A stretch of 64,000 nt of DNA from Phycisphaeraceae bacterium (GTDB lineage Bacteria > Planctomycetota > Phycisphaerae > Phycisphaerales > Phycisphaeraceae): assembly GCA_040222855.1 (NCBI GenBank), contig JAVKCD010000003.1, positions 636,919-700,918 on the forward strand, read 5' to 3'. Shown here one piece after another: positions 43,100 through 52,111 of the stretch. The position numbers were made by a program, and so were the translations under genes. The notes beneath the pieces are model-generated. The model did no database searches. It was not told the origin of the DNA and saw only the letters and a list, made by a program, of their open reading frames with translations. Every line of letters starts with the position of its first letter. The stretch's first letter is position 1.

Positions 43100-44702
43100 G
43101 ATCCCAACGATTCCCCGCGACCACCAGCACACCACGGGGTGGGTCACCCACATTCTCCTTACAGGCCTCTTCCTCCTCGGATTCTTAGGCCGAATAATTC
43201 CTCTGCTTGATCCCAATCGTGTCTTCACGCAATGGGCGACCGAGGATGGCTATCTCACGCTCACCATCGCCCGTAACATCGCGCTTGGTCGGGGCATGAC
43301 TGTCTCGGCTGGCACCGTCGAGACCAACGGCACACAACCCCTGGCGACCTTCACTTATGCCGTCGGCTTCCTCCTCGCTGAAGGTGATCGCTGGTGGGGC
43401 GTCCTCTTCGCTCATATTTATCAACTAGCAATCTTCCTGCTCGCCGCCTGGCTTCTCTACCAACTAACAAGCCGGGTCCTTGCCGGATCAAACCTGCCAC
43501 GCTGGGTCGGTCCCATGGCGGTTGCCTTCTGGTACACCGGCGGCCCCCTCACAGGACATGCCATCAACGGCCTGGAGACCTCCACCTACCTCGCAACACT
43601 AATCCTCTCGATCCTCGTCTGGCATCGCTGGGTGATTGATGGCCGCCCTGGCTGGGCGACACCAGGACCATGGCTGGTCGGATTGAGCCTGGGTCTGGTG
43701 GCATGGGCACGAATCGATGCTGTCCTGTTCATTCTCGCATTGACCATCTGGCACGGCCTGTACAGGCTGGGCACGCGACGTGCCTACCTCGTCACAGCAT
43801 TCAGCGAATCCATGATCATGGGCTGCACCGCCGCAGCCGTGGTCAGCCCATGGCTGATCAGCAACAAGATACGCTTCGATCGCTTCACACCCATCAGCGG
43901 CGTAGCTCAATCAGCTTCCGCCAGCTTTGCCAGCAACCTCACCACCGTGCCTGCCAAACTTTCCGAGTACGCCACCGGCGTCCTGCTCATTCCCAGTTCG
44001 CTGGAAACCAGGCCCGCAGTCATGGCTCTTTGCTGGGTCGTCGTTGCCGCCATCCTACTCATCACGCTCATCAACTGGCATCGCTTGACACCCGCCGCTC
44101 GTCTCTTCGCCGGGCTCGGGATCGCCGCTTCGGCCATCTATGTCAGCTACTACGGGCTGTTCTTCGGTGCCGAGCACTTCATTGCGCGATACCTCGCCCC
44201 GCTCTCAATCTTTCTAGTTTTGGTGACCCCTCTACTCCTCGCGTGGATGTCAGCTCGCCTGGGCCAACTCGGCCGCTTCCTACCCATAGTCGCCCTGCTT
44301 CTCGCCATCGTGATCTCCTCAGGCTTCTACTGGCGTAGCTATCAACAGGGCACCAACAATGGACACTTCCAATCCGTTGACTGGGTCAAAGCCAACGTCT
44401 CACAGGACACTTGGGTCGGTGCGGTCCAGACCGGAACCCTCGGCTTCTTCCACGAGCAAACCCGAAACCTCGATGGCAAGGTAGACCCCGTCGCACTCCA
44501 GCATGTTCTCGACGGCACGATCCCGCAGTACATTGCTGATAGCGACATCGACGTTCTCGCCGACTGGGCCAGCCTGTCCGTCTGGACCAGACATCAGCCC
44601 ATCGCTGATAACTTCGATCTGATTGTCAACGATACGAACCTCAACCTCGCCGTGTTTACACGCAAGGGTTTCGTCGTGTTGACACCTCCCACCACCCCCT
44701 GA
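43092..44702 (+). CDS. GT-C membrane glycosyltransferase
   Basis: A 536-aa integral membrane protein with about ten helices and a C-terminal periplasmic domain from about residue 420. The first extracytoplasmic loop reads TEDGYLTLTIARNIALGRG then NGTQPLATF, the acidic-pair loop typical of GT-C enzymes that use polyprenyl-phosphate sugars, as in the mycobacterial arabinosyltransferase AftB. It overlaps the flippase gene by 8 bp. It is the obvious consumer of the arabinose donor; its acceptor is unknown. Confidence 0.75.
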   Translation: MPEIPTIPRDHQHTTGWVTHILLTGLFLLGFLGRIIPLLDPNRVFTQWATEDGYLTLTIARNIALGRGMTVSAGTVETNGTQPLATFTYAVGFLLAEGDRWWGVLFAHIYQLAIFLLAAWLLYQLTSRVLAGSNLPRWVGPMAVAFWYTGGPLTGHAINGLETSTYLATLILSILVWHRWVIDGRPGWATPGPWLVGLSLGLVAWARIDAVLFILALTIWHGLYRLGTRRAYLVTAFSESMIMGCTAAAVVSPWLISNKIRFDRFTPISGVAQSASASFASNLTTVPAKLSEYATGVLLIPSSLETRPAVMALCWVVVAAILLITLINWHRLTPAARLFAGLGIAASAIYVSYYGLFFGAEHFIARYLAPLSIFLVLVTPLLLAWMSARLGQLGRFLPIVALLLAIVISSGFYWRSYQQGTNNGHFQSVDWVKANVSQDTWVGAVQTGTLGFFHEQTRNLDGKVDPVALQHVLDGTIPQYIADSDIDVLADWASLSVWTRHQPIADNFDLIVNDTNLNLAVFTRKGFVVLTPPTTP

Positions 44703-44799
44703 CCACAAGACCCAACCGATCCGGTACCCTGTCAACGCCCTGCACGAGGGCTGTCGTGGTTCTGGCCTGTATCCCCTCTTCGCTCTGGAGGGCTCTCAC

Positions 44800-46560
44800 G
44801 TGTCCGATAGCAGATCCCCCTCTCGCTCGCTCTCACATCGTCTGCTCCACCCCGGCTTCTGGCTGATGCTCCTGTGCCTCGGCAGCGCCGCCTACGTCGG
44901 CCTCTACGTCCCGCCCACCTGGATCGTGCAGTCCACCACCCTCGACGCCTACCAGAACGCTGAGGGAAGCTGGGTCTACACCTACCGCGGCAACGAAACC
45001 TCACTCGAAGCCGCCGTCCCCGTCGGGGATTCTCCACTCGTGGAGAAGAACCTCATCGAAGGCACCTCGCCGCCTGTCACCAGCCAGATGGTCTACGAGA
45101 CCAACGATGATGGCCGACACTATTTCGAGCTGCGTGCCTACCAGCACTGGCATCTCTGGTCGCTGCTGCCCGCCTTCACCGCCATCCTGCTCTGCGTGGT
45201 CACCCGTGAGCCCCTGACCTCCCTCGCTGGCGGGGCCATCGCGGGCGTCCTGCTGCTTGGCCGTTACAACGTCATTGACGATGTCCTCATCCCCACCATC
45301 GCTTCCGACTCCGTCACCGAAGTCATCCTCCTCTACTGCGGACTCCTTGGCGGGCTCGTCGGAATCTGGTCCCGTGGCGGGGCCGCCCTCGCCTTCGCCC
45401 ACTGGGCCGCCAGCCACATCGTCACCGGACCACGCTCGGCCAAGTTCCTCACCTGGCTCCTTGGCGTCAGCTTCTTCCAGGGCGGAACCGTCTCCACCGT
45501 CATGGTCGGAGCGACTTCACGCCCCATCGCTGACCGCGAGAAAGTCAGCCACGAGGAACTCAGCTACGTCGTCGACTCCACGGCATCACCCATCGCAGCC
45601 CTGATCCCCCTCAACGCCTGGCCTGCCTACGTTCAGGCACTCATCTTCGTCCCGGGCGTCGTCTACCTCGCCACACCCGAAGACCGCCTGGCTTTCTACT
45701 TCTCCTCGATCTTCCTGAGCTTCTACGCCCTCTTCGCTGTCATCGGCACACTCCTGCTCTGCTTCGAGAAGCTGCCGTTCATCGGTCGCCGATTCCAGAA
45801 CGCCATCATCCGCGCCCGCACCACCGGCGAACTCAACGCACCCGGTTCTTCACCTCTCTCCTCTAAGGAACTCGAAGACCCCGAAACCCCCGAAGGCTTC
45901 ACCCCAAGCCTCTGGAGCTTTGTCGTCCCGCTGGTGCTCCTGATTTCCTTTGCGATCGGTACCTACATCCAGACCGGCTCGCCCAATGTCACGCTGGCCT
46001 TCTTCATCGCCTTCGTGTCCGCAATCGTCATGGAAATGGCCCGCGGCATGAGCCTCCACGAGATCGTCGAGGGCATCGGCCTCGGCATCAAAGCCGTGGT
46101 CGTCGCCGCCTTGATCCTGGTCACCGCCATCATGGTTGGCAATCTCTCCAAGGACGCCGGGGGGGCCGCGTACCTCATCTCCCTCCTCGGCGACAAGATC
46201 CCCTACATCGCTCTGCCGGTCTGCTTGCTGTTCCTGACGATGGTCATCTCGTTCTCCACGGGAACGAGCTGGGGTACCTACGCCGTCGCCTTCCCCCTTG
46301 GCATGCCCCTCGCGTGGGCCATCGCCCAGAATCAGGACCTTTCCAACCCCAAACTCTACATGATGGTCTGCTTCGCCACGATCCTCAATGGCTCGCTCTA
46401 TGGCGACCAGTGCTCACCCATCTCCGATACCACCGTGCTCAGTTCGATGGTCTCGGGTGCCGACCTGATGGATCACGTGCGCACTCAAATCATCCCCGCC
46501 TCCGTCGCCATGGCCTTCGCCACCGTCTGCTGGACCGCCGTCGTCTTCTTCTTCTGTTAA
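44800..46560 (+). CDS. nhaC: NhaC-family Na+/H+ antiporter
   Basis: A 586-aa transporter of the NhaC/ion-transporter superfamily with about twelve helices. Characteristic stretches are GLLGGLVGIWSRGGAALAFA, FFQGGTVSTVMVG, FSTGTSWGTYAVAFPLGMPLAWA and NGSLYGDQCSPISDTTVLSS. A large periplasmic loop between helices 1 and 2 (residues about 40-115) is unusual. Starts at GTG with GGAGGG seven bases ahead. Exchanges sodium for protons, pH and salt balance. Confidence 0.88.
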   Translation: MSDSRSPSRSLSHRLLHPGFWLMLLCLGSAAYVGLYVPPTWIVQSTTLDAYQNAEGSWVYTYRGNETSLEAAVPVGDSPLVEKNLIEGTSPPVTSQMVYETNDDGRHYFELRAYQHWHLWSLLPAFTAILLCVVTREPLTSLAGGAIAGVLLLGRYNVIDDVLIPTIASDSVTEVILLYCGLLGGLVGIWSRGGAALAFAHWAASHIVTGPRSAKFLTWLLGVSFFQGGTVSTVMVGATSRPIADREKVSHEELSYVVDSTASPIAALIPLNAWPAYVQALIFVPGVVYLATPEDRLAFYFSSIFLSFYALFAVIGTLLLCFEKLPFIGRRFQNAIIRARTTGELNAPGSSPLSSKELEDPETPEGFTPSLWSFVVPLVLLISFAIGTYIQTGSPNVTLAFFIAFVSAIVMEMARGMSLHEIVEGIGLGIKAVVVAALILVTAIMVGNLSKDAGGAAYLISLLGDKIPYIALPVCLLFLTMVISFSTGTSWGTYAVAFPLGMPLAWAIAQNQDLSNPKLYMMVCFATILNGSLYGDQCSPISDTTVLSSMVSGADLMDHVRTQIIPASVAMAFATVCWTAVVFFFC

Positions 46561-46581
46561 GCCCACCCGAGAATCCTCACC

Positions 46582-48309
46582 ATGCGTCCGTTGATCACCC
46601 TGCTCAGCACTCTCGCGCTTATCACACTCACCGCCTGCTCCTCAACGCCATCAGCCGCCACGCTCGATCCCGACCTCCGCGTTGATGTCGCCACATCGAC
46701 GTCAGGCATGGTCGTCACCAACTCCGAGCAGGCCTCCCAGATCGGTGCCGACATCCTCGCCCGAGGCGGGAACGCCGTCGATGCCGCCATCGCCGTCCAG
46801 TTCGCCCTCGCCGTCACCTGGCCAGAAGCCGGCAACATCGGCGGCGGCGGCTTCATGCTCGTTGCACCCGCCGATGCCAACAGCGTCACCTGTATCGACT
46901 ACCGCGAGACCGCCCCCGTCGCCTCGACCCCCAACATGTACACCTTCGGCGAGAACCGGCACCACCACCGGCACGTCGGCGTCCCCGGCACCGTCGCGGG
47001 CATGGCTCTTGCGTATGAGCACCACGGCACGCTCCCGTGGGCCGATCTGGTTGCCCCCGCCATCGATCTGGCTCGCAACGGCTTTACCGTCGATCAGCAC
47101 CTCGCCGCCTCGGTCAATCGCGTCCTTGATTCAAAAAAGACCCAGACCGCCGACAACCTCGCTGAACTCCGCCGCGTCTACACCAAAACCGATGGCACGC
47201 CATGGGAGGCCGGCGACACCATGACCCTCCCCGATCTGGGTAACACCCTCGATACCATCGCCGCTCAAGGGGCCGACGGCTTCTACCACGGGCAAGTCGC
47301 CAAGGTATTCGCTGATGACATGACCAACAACGGCGGCATCATTACCGCAGACGATCTCGCCAGCTACCACGCCAAGTCCCGTCCCGCGATCAGCACCAAC
47401 TACAATGGCCACACCGTCTACGGTGCCCCGCCACCCAGCTCAGGCGGGGTCACGATCACCCTCATGCTCAACATGCTCGAAGCCTTCGATACCGAAGGCA
47501 CCTCACGCTACGGAAGCTCACGCACCCACCTGCTCGCCGAAGCGATGAAACGCGCTTTCTCCGAACGAGCCAAACACCTCGGCGACCCTGACTTCGTCGA
47601 GATCCCAGTCGCCCAACTCACCAGCAAACCCTACGCCCACCAACTCGCCGGCTCGATCTCGATGGCCCGGATGACGCCCAGCGAGCAACTCGCCCCGCCC
47701 ATCGAACTCGCCGACGAATCACCCAGTACCACCCACTTCTCCATCGTAGACGCCTCAGGCATGGCGGTCTCCAACACCACCACCCTCGAACAAGCCTGGG
47801 GCAGCCGCATCATCCCCAAGGGCCTAGGCTTTGTACTGAATAACGAGATGGGTGACTTCAACTGGAAACCCGGTTACACCGACCGCACCTGGAAGATCGG
47901 CACCCCCGCCAACGTCATCGAGCCCGGCAAACGCATGCTCAGCTCCATGTCCCCAACGATCGTCAAACGCGAAGGTGAAGTGGTTGCCGTGATTGGCTCA
48001 CCCGGCGGACGCACCATCATCAACACCGTCTTGGGCATCATCATCAGCACCATCGACGACCAGATGCCCATGCCAGAGGCTGTCGAAGCCTCCCGCATGC
48101 ACCACCAGTGGTTCCCCGACAAGATCGTCGTCGAAGACACCTACTCCGACTCGACCATCACCGCCCTCCTCACCCTCGGCCACACCGTCGAGGTCCGCGA
48201 TGGATCACAAGGCGCAGCCCACTGCATCGCCGTCGATCCAGGCACCGGCGTCATCACAGGTGTCGGCGATTACCGCCGTGGCGGGTACGCCATCGCTCCT
48301 TCTCAATAA
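46582..48309 (+). CDS. ggt: Gamma-glutamyltransferase, lipoprotein form
   Basis: A 575-aa precursor with a lipoprotein signal (ALITLTAC, Cys19). The large subunit opens with GNAVDAAIAVQFALAVTWPEAGNIGGGGF. Autocleavage would occur before T383 in STTHFS, giving the nucleophile of the small subunit; DASGMAVSNTTTLEQAWGSRI and SMSPTIV follow. It breaks down glutathione and gamma-glutamyl compounds in the periplasm. It starts 22 bp after nhaC; its stop codon abuts the marC stop. Confidence 0.92.
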   Translation: MRPLITLLSTLALITLTACSSTPSAATLDPDLRVDVATSTSGMVVTNSEQASQIGADILARGGNAVDAAIAVQFALAVTWPEAGNIGGGGFMLVAPADANSVTCIDYRETAPVASTPNMYTFGENRHHHRHVGVPGTVAGMALAYEHHGTLPWADLVAPAIDLARNGFTVDQHLAASVNRVLDSKKTQTADNLAELRRVYTKTDGTPWEAGDTMTLPDLGNTLDTIAAQGADGFYHGQVAKVFADDMTNNGGIITADDLASYHAKSRPAISTNYNGHTVYGAPPPSSGGVTITLMLNMLEAFDTEGTSRYGSSRTHLLAEAMKRAFSERAKHLGDPDFVEIPVAQLTSKPYAHQLAGSISMARMTPSEQLAPPIELADESPSTTHFSIVDASGMAVSNTTTLEQAWGSRIIPKGLGFVLNNEMGDFNWKPGYTDRTWKIGTPANVIEPGKRMLSSMSPTIVKREGEVVAVIGSPGGRTIINTVLGIIISTIDDQMPMPEAVEASRMHHQWFPDKIVVEDTYSDSTITALLTLGHTVEVRDGSQGAAHCIAVDPGTGVITGVGDYRRGGYAIAPSQ

Positions 48310-48945
48310 TCAGGCCCCCGCCACCGCCCCGCGGATCCCGGCGATCAGCATCTCCACGCCGACCACCGCCAGGATCAGACCCATCAACCGCGTGATCACC
48401 TTAATCGCGTTCTGACCGAGAATGCCGACGAACCACCGACCACCCAGAAAGAAACCGAGAGTCACCAGGCACACCACGGCAAACGCAGCCGTGACTCTGA
48501 CCTGATTCCCAACACCGCCTTGTGCCGCATAACTCATCGCCGTCGCGATCGTTCCGGGTCCGGCGAGCAGCGGCATCGCTAAGGGTGAGACCGCCATATC
48601 CATGACATCATCCTGGCTCGAGACCTGATCATCCTCACTGGGATGATGGACCCGTGACGATTCCCCCTGCAGCATGTGATAGCCAACCAGCGCTACCAGG
48701 ACCCCGCCCGCGATCCGGAAGGCAGGAAGACTGATCCCGAACAACTCGAAGATCAGGTTCCCCGTTAGCGTGAACGCCAGCACAATCAGGAACGCGAACA
48801 GGATTGAACGGGTCGCAACCAGTCTCCGCTGACGATCAGATAACTCCGAGGTCAAACCAAGAAATACAGGCGTATTCGCAATCGGATTCATGATCGCCAG
48901 AAACGCGACCAGAACTGTCGAAAAGTGCACCAAGGGATGATCCAT
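48310..48945 (-). CDS. MarC-family membrane protein
   Basis: A 211-aa six-helix membrane protein of the MarC/YchE family; markers are FLAIMNPIANTPVFLGLT and SPLAMPLLAGPGTIATAMS. Function is unsettled; the family was once linked to antibiotic resistance. A His/Asp-rich loop (about residues 100-115) is variable. Its stop codon directly adjoins that of ggt (convergent). Confidence 0.9.
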   Translation of the reverse strand: MDHPLVHFSTVLVAFLAIMNPIANTPVFLGLTSELSDRQRRLVATRSILFAFLIVLAFTLTGNLIFELFGISLPAFRIAGGVLVALVGYHMLQGESSRVHHPSEDDQVSSQDDVMDMAVSPLAMPLLAGPGTIATAMSYAAQGGVGNQVRVTAAFAVVCLVTLGFFLGGRWFVGILGQNAIKVITRLMGLILAVVGVEMLIAGIRGAVAGA

Positions 48946-48980
48946 CCCATCAGCCTATCAACAACGAGCACACCGACCAC

Positions 48981-50273
48981 TCACACACTCCACAACCCCA
49001 GCGCCGGCTTGTCAATCACATAAGCCTCCTCGCCATCGGCCAGCGTGCGCCAGCCCGGCGTCAGGTCCTCAAGCCCCAACTCCGATCGCACCGTCTCCAG
49101 GTCCGCGTGCTCGTAACCCACCGATTCCACCTGCGCCTTGGTCACGCCCGGGCCGGTCGCGTACACGATCTTGAACCGCCCCTCACTACTGCCATGAATC
49201 AGGTGCGCCGCCGCGGAGAGATTGTCACGCAAGGCCTGATGATCCTTGACCGCCTTGAGCGTCGCAGGCGTCCCGCGATAGCCAAACCGCCGGATCAACC
49301 CATCAATCGCCTCGTCCTCGCCGAACGTCTCGATGCCGGGAGCCAGCACAATCAGGGTCCCGCCATCGGCCATCGCAAGCCGAGTCCGGTACACCGCCTT
49401 ATTCCCCAGCCAGGTCGAGGCGAACTCTTCAGGCTCCAGATAGACGACACACCGATCGACCGGCCGCCCGAGCCGTGTCAGATTCACTCGCTGGCTCAGT
49501 TCCGCCGCCTCCTCGAAGGTCCGACGCTCCTTGCCGTAGAACAACCCGCGCAGCTTGAGCCCGCTGACCAGCGACTCGATCGCCGTGAACACAAACCGCA
49601 CGTCCACCCGAGGCGTCACGAATCGCTCGAACCCCGTATCCAACGCCCGACGCACCGGCGTATCGAGCCGCCCCATGATCGACTCCATCCCGCACACCGC
49701 ACCGAGAAAATGAGACAGGTGAATCGTCCCCGGCCCCCCCACGCCGATCAGAATGTTCTTGCTGTAGTTCGCCAGCCCGACAACCTCGTGCGGGACCACC
49801 TGCCCCAGGCTGATGACCACATCGTGCCCGCCATGAATCAGCTCACGATTTACCGCGACCTTCATCGGCGTAGCCACCCCCGCAGCCGACAGACGCCCAC
49901 CCGACAACTCATCCACCCAGCCAGCATCAAGCTCACCCAACTCAACCAGGTCCTCGCGCCAGCGATGCGCGAGAATGTGCTCGGACAACACCGCCTCACC
50001 AAACATCCGACGATTCTGATCCGCCGTCATCGGCCGATGCGTGCCCAACGCCGGCATCAAGCGCACCCGCACCCCGCTCCGCACCAGCCGCTCGTACAAA
50101 CCCGCCGCCAACTCCCCCGCCATCGAATCCAGCCGCGTGATATCTGGCGGGATCAACAGCACCGACTTCGCCCCGCCACTGCGCACGTCCTCAGCGATCC
50201 GATCCAGCGCCGAAGCCACCGCTGGCTCATCGAGCGATTGCGCCACGCCGCCCATCCGAAAAGCCTCAGCCAT
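48981..50273 (-). CDS. LarA-family racemase/epimerase
   Basis: A 430-aa LarA-like protein. The N-terminal domain has IPPDITR, then LPALGTHRPMT (H79). The key cofactor residues are H162 in VVPHEVVG, K172 in ANYSKNILIG, which in lactate racemase attaches the nickel-pincer nucleotide, and HLSH downstream. Homologues epimerise 2-hydroxy acids. The stop of gntK overlaps this ATG (TGATG), suggesting a sugar-acid substrate linked to gluconate, which is inference. LarB, LarC and LarE are not in the window. Confidence 0.83.
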   Translation of the reverse strand: MAEAFRMGGVAQSLDEPAVASALDRIAEDVRSGGAKSVLLIPPDITRLDSMAGELAAGLYERLVRSGVRVRLMPALGTHRPMTADQNRRMFGEAVLSEHILAHRWREDLVELGELDAGWVDELSGGRLSAAGVATPMKVAVNRELIHGGHDVVISLGQVVPHEVVGLANYSKNILIGVGGPGTIHLSHFLGAVCGMESIMGRLDTPVRRALDTGFERFVTPRVDVRFVFTAIESLVSGLKLRGLFYGKERRTFEEAAELSQRVNLTRLGRPVDRCVVYLEPEEFASTWLGNKAVYRTRLAMADGGTLIVLAPGIETFGEDEAIDGLIRRFGYRGTPATLKAVKDHQALRDNLSAAAHLIHGSSEGRFKIVYATGPGVTKAQVESVGYEHADLETVRSELGLEDLTPGWRTLADGEEAYVIDKPALGLWSV

Positions 50274-50806
50274 CACGCACTCCTGTCTGGCAACACCGCC
50301 AACACCTCGCCCACAATCTGCTCCGCCTCCTGATCAATCGCCACATGAATCGCCGAGTCCGTCGGGTCATCCACCCGCCCGGGTGCTTCCAGCGTCTCGA
50401 ACTGGCTATCCAGCAACGCCGGCGGCATGAAGTGCCCCTGCCGCTGCGCCATCCGCTGGCGGATCACGTCCTTCGATCCCGACAGAAACACAAAACGCAC
50501 CCGATCCGTCTTCGCCCGCAGCCGCTCCCGATACGCCCTCTTAAGCGCCGAACAGGCCAGCACCGCGCCCTCCCCATCCTCGGCCCAGACCGCCGCCTCT
50601 TTGGCCAGCAGATCCAGCCACGGCCAGCGGTCCTCATCCGTCAGCGCTTGTCCCGCCGCCATCTTGACCCGGTTCGACTCGGGATGAAAATCATCCGCAT
50701 CATAAAACGGCACCCCCAGCCGCTCGGCGAGTAACGCCCCCACCGTCGACTTCCCGCAGCCGCTGACGCCCATGACGATGAGGACTAATGGTTTTTTCTG
50801 CACCAT
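50273..50806 (-). CDS. gntK: Gluconokinase
   Basis: A 177-aa kinase with P-loop GVSGCGKST at about residues 13-21, then FYDADDFHPESNRVKMAAGQALTDEDRWPWL, the gluconate kinase signature, ACSALKRAYR and GHFMPPALLDSQF. It phosphorylates gluconate to 6-phosphogluconate for the pentose phosphate or Entner-Doudoroff pathway. Start ATG at 50806 is favoured over a GTG at 50815. It overlaps larA by one base. It starts within the reading frame of an upstream gene scar. Confidence 0.92.
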   Translation of the reverse strand: MVQKKPLVLIVMGVSGCGKSTVGALLAERLGVPFYDADDFHPESNRVKMAAGQALTDEDRWPWLDLLAKEAAVWAEDGEGAVLACSALKRAYRERLRAKTDRVRFVFLSGSKDVIRQRMAQRQGHFMPPALLDSQFETLEAPGRVDDPTDSAIHVAIDQEAEQIVGEVLAVLPDRSA

Positions 50807-50970
50807 GAAAAGCACACCTTTCCATGGCCATCGTAACCGCCAACACCACGAGACTCATCTGACGACTTGAACAGACGATGCCGCCGCAAGATCCCCGCCA
50901 TTCCCACGCTCAGCAGCACCAGTCCCGTCGGCTCGGGCACCGTCCGTCGCCCCATCAAACCCAAAGCTGC
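50785..50970 (-). pseudogene. C-terminal remnant of a PEP-CTERM protein
   Basis: On the minus strand the frame reads LMGRRTVPEPTGLVLLSVG then MAGILRRHRLF, a classical PEP-CTERM tail (VPEP, hydrophobic helix, Arg cluster). Everything upstream of it is missing: the sequence changes into IS3 transposase coding at about 50961. Only the last part of the gene survives and its frame runs on to a TAG inside gntK. Confidence 0.7.
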
Positions 50971-51131
50971 GCGATGAGCTATTGGCCCGAGAGCGGTTCG
51001 ACACGCTCAAGGAGTCGAAGGTCTTGATCGAGCGGTGGCGGGTTCATTACAACACCCAGAGGCCGCATTCGTCGCTGGGTTACCGACCGCCAGCACCGGA
51101 TTCCAGGGGTAAGTGTTACCACTGGCGCTAA
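50961..51131 (+). pseudogene. IS3-family transposase C-terminal remnant
   Basis: The frame reads PKLRDELLARERFDTLKESK then VLIERWRVHYNTQRPHSSLGY, the highly conserved end of the IS3-group DDE transposase, then RPPAP and a stop at 51129-51131. No N-terminal half, no orfA and no terminal inverted repeats were found, so the element is a dead fragment. Confidence 0.85.
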
Positions 51132-51239
51132 ACTCGGGGGCTGGTCATTCCCGACGGTGATTCATGCCTCGTCCCAAGCCCGACTATGACCTGATTTGAC
51201 TATTAGAGCTAAGTATAACTCAGATAATGAACTACGAGG

Positions 51240-51980
51240 CTAGCAGTTGAAGTATTGGATGGGGTTCTGGCTGTGCTGGGTGAACTGGTCGGCGACAGAG
51301 CGGTCCAGGTATTTTCGACGGACGTTGTCTCCTGCGACGACGCCTATGAACTCCCAGCGGTCGGTGCGAGGATCGCCTTGCGGGTAGATGGCTTTGAAGG
51401 TTGAGCCGGAGGGCACCCATGCGGTGATGCGGTAGACCTCGCGCACGACGCCCTCGAAGACGGCCAGGGCGTAGTCGGCCCCGTCTCTCCTGCTGCCTGC
51501 TTTCCAGGCCGAGCGGGTGGCGTCGTAGAGTTCGATGGCGGGCATGCCGTAGTAGTAGGCCCTGGCTATGCGGATGGTGATGATCGGCTCGGCGATTTTG
51601 ACCGGTCGTCGGTCGTAGAGAGACTTGATCTGGTCGAGAGACATCCGACCGTAGCGACGCTGGTGATGGCCCTGGACACGGTTGGCAAGTTGATCGAGAC
51701 CCAGCAGGGTGATGGCAGCCATCTCGACGTTGAGGGCATCCGACTCTTCTTCAAGCCCGTGGATGAGGATCTCGACGCGAGGTTCGAGCTTCTTCTGGTG
51801 GAGTTCGCGGATGATCTCATCGTGGGGGGTGCCGCCCTTGCCGTCGATGTGTGCGAGGGCGCGATTACCCTTGCCTTTGCCGACGTAAAACACCTGATCA
51901 GTATCAGGCCGAACATACAGATAGACGTAGTAGCCGAGGGCACGTGTGACGGAGGCGGGGAGGCGTTTGGGGAGAGACAT
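51240..51980 (-). CDS. GIY-YIG-domain protein (COG3680-like)
   Basis: A 246-aa protein whose first 90 residues form a GIY-YIG nuclease-like fold: GYYVYLYVRPDTDQVFYVGKGKGNRALAH, with the Tyr, Tyr-Val-Gly and Arg positions kept. It matches the LEM3/COG3680 branch. The C-terminal half (ATRSAWKAGSRRDGADYALAVFEGVVREVYRI) is unrelated to known domains but looks like a small alpha/beta module. It lies between the IS3 scar and tRNA-Trp, a location typical of acquired genes. Confidence 0.72.
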   Translation of the reverse strand: MSLPKRLPASVTRALGYYVYLYVRPDTDQVFYVGKGKGNRALAHIDGKGGTPHDEIIRELHQKKLEPRVEILIHGLEEESDALNVEMAAITLLGLDQLANRVQGHHQRRYGRMSLDQIKSLYDRRPVKIAEPIITIRIARAYYYGMPAIELYDATRSAWKAGSRRDGADYALAVFEGVVREVYRITAWVPSGSTFKAIYPQGDPRTDRWEFIGVVAGDNVRRKYLDRSVADQFTQHSQNPIQYFNC

Positions 51981-52038
51981 GTTCGGTGTCCCCAGAAAGA
52001 AACATGATTTGATGCGGTAAGGATGTTATTGAGCCGAA

Positions 52039-52111
<73 letters not shown>

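Noticed and set aside
51132..52038. Attachment-site copy of the tRNA-Trp 3' end
   Set aside because: I looked for a second copy of the tRNA 3' segment on the downstream side and found none within the GIY-YIG segment.
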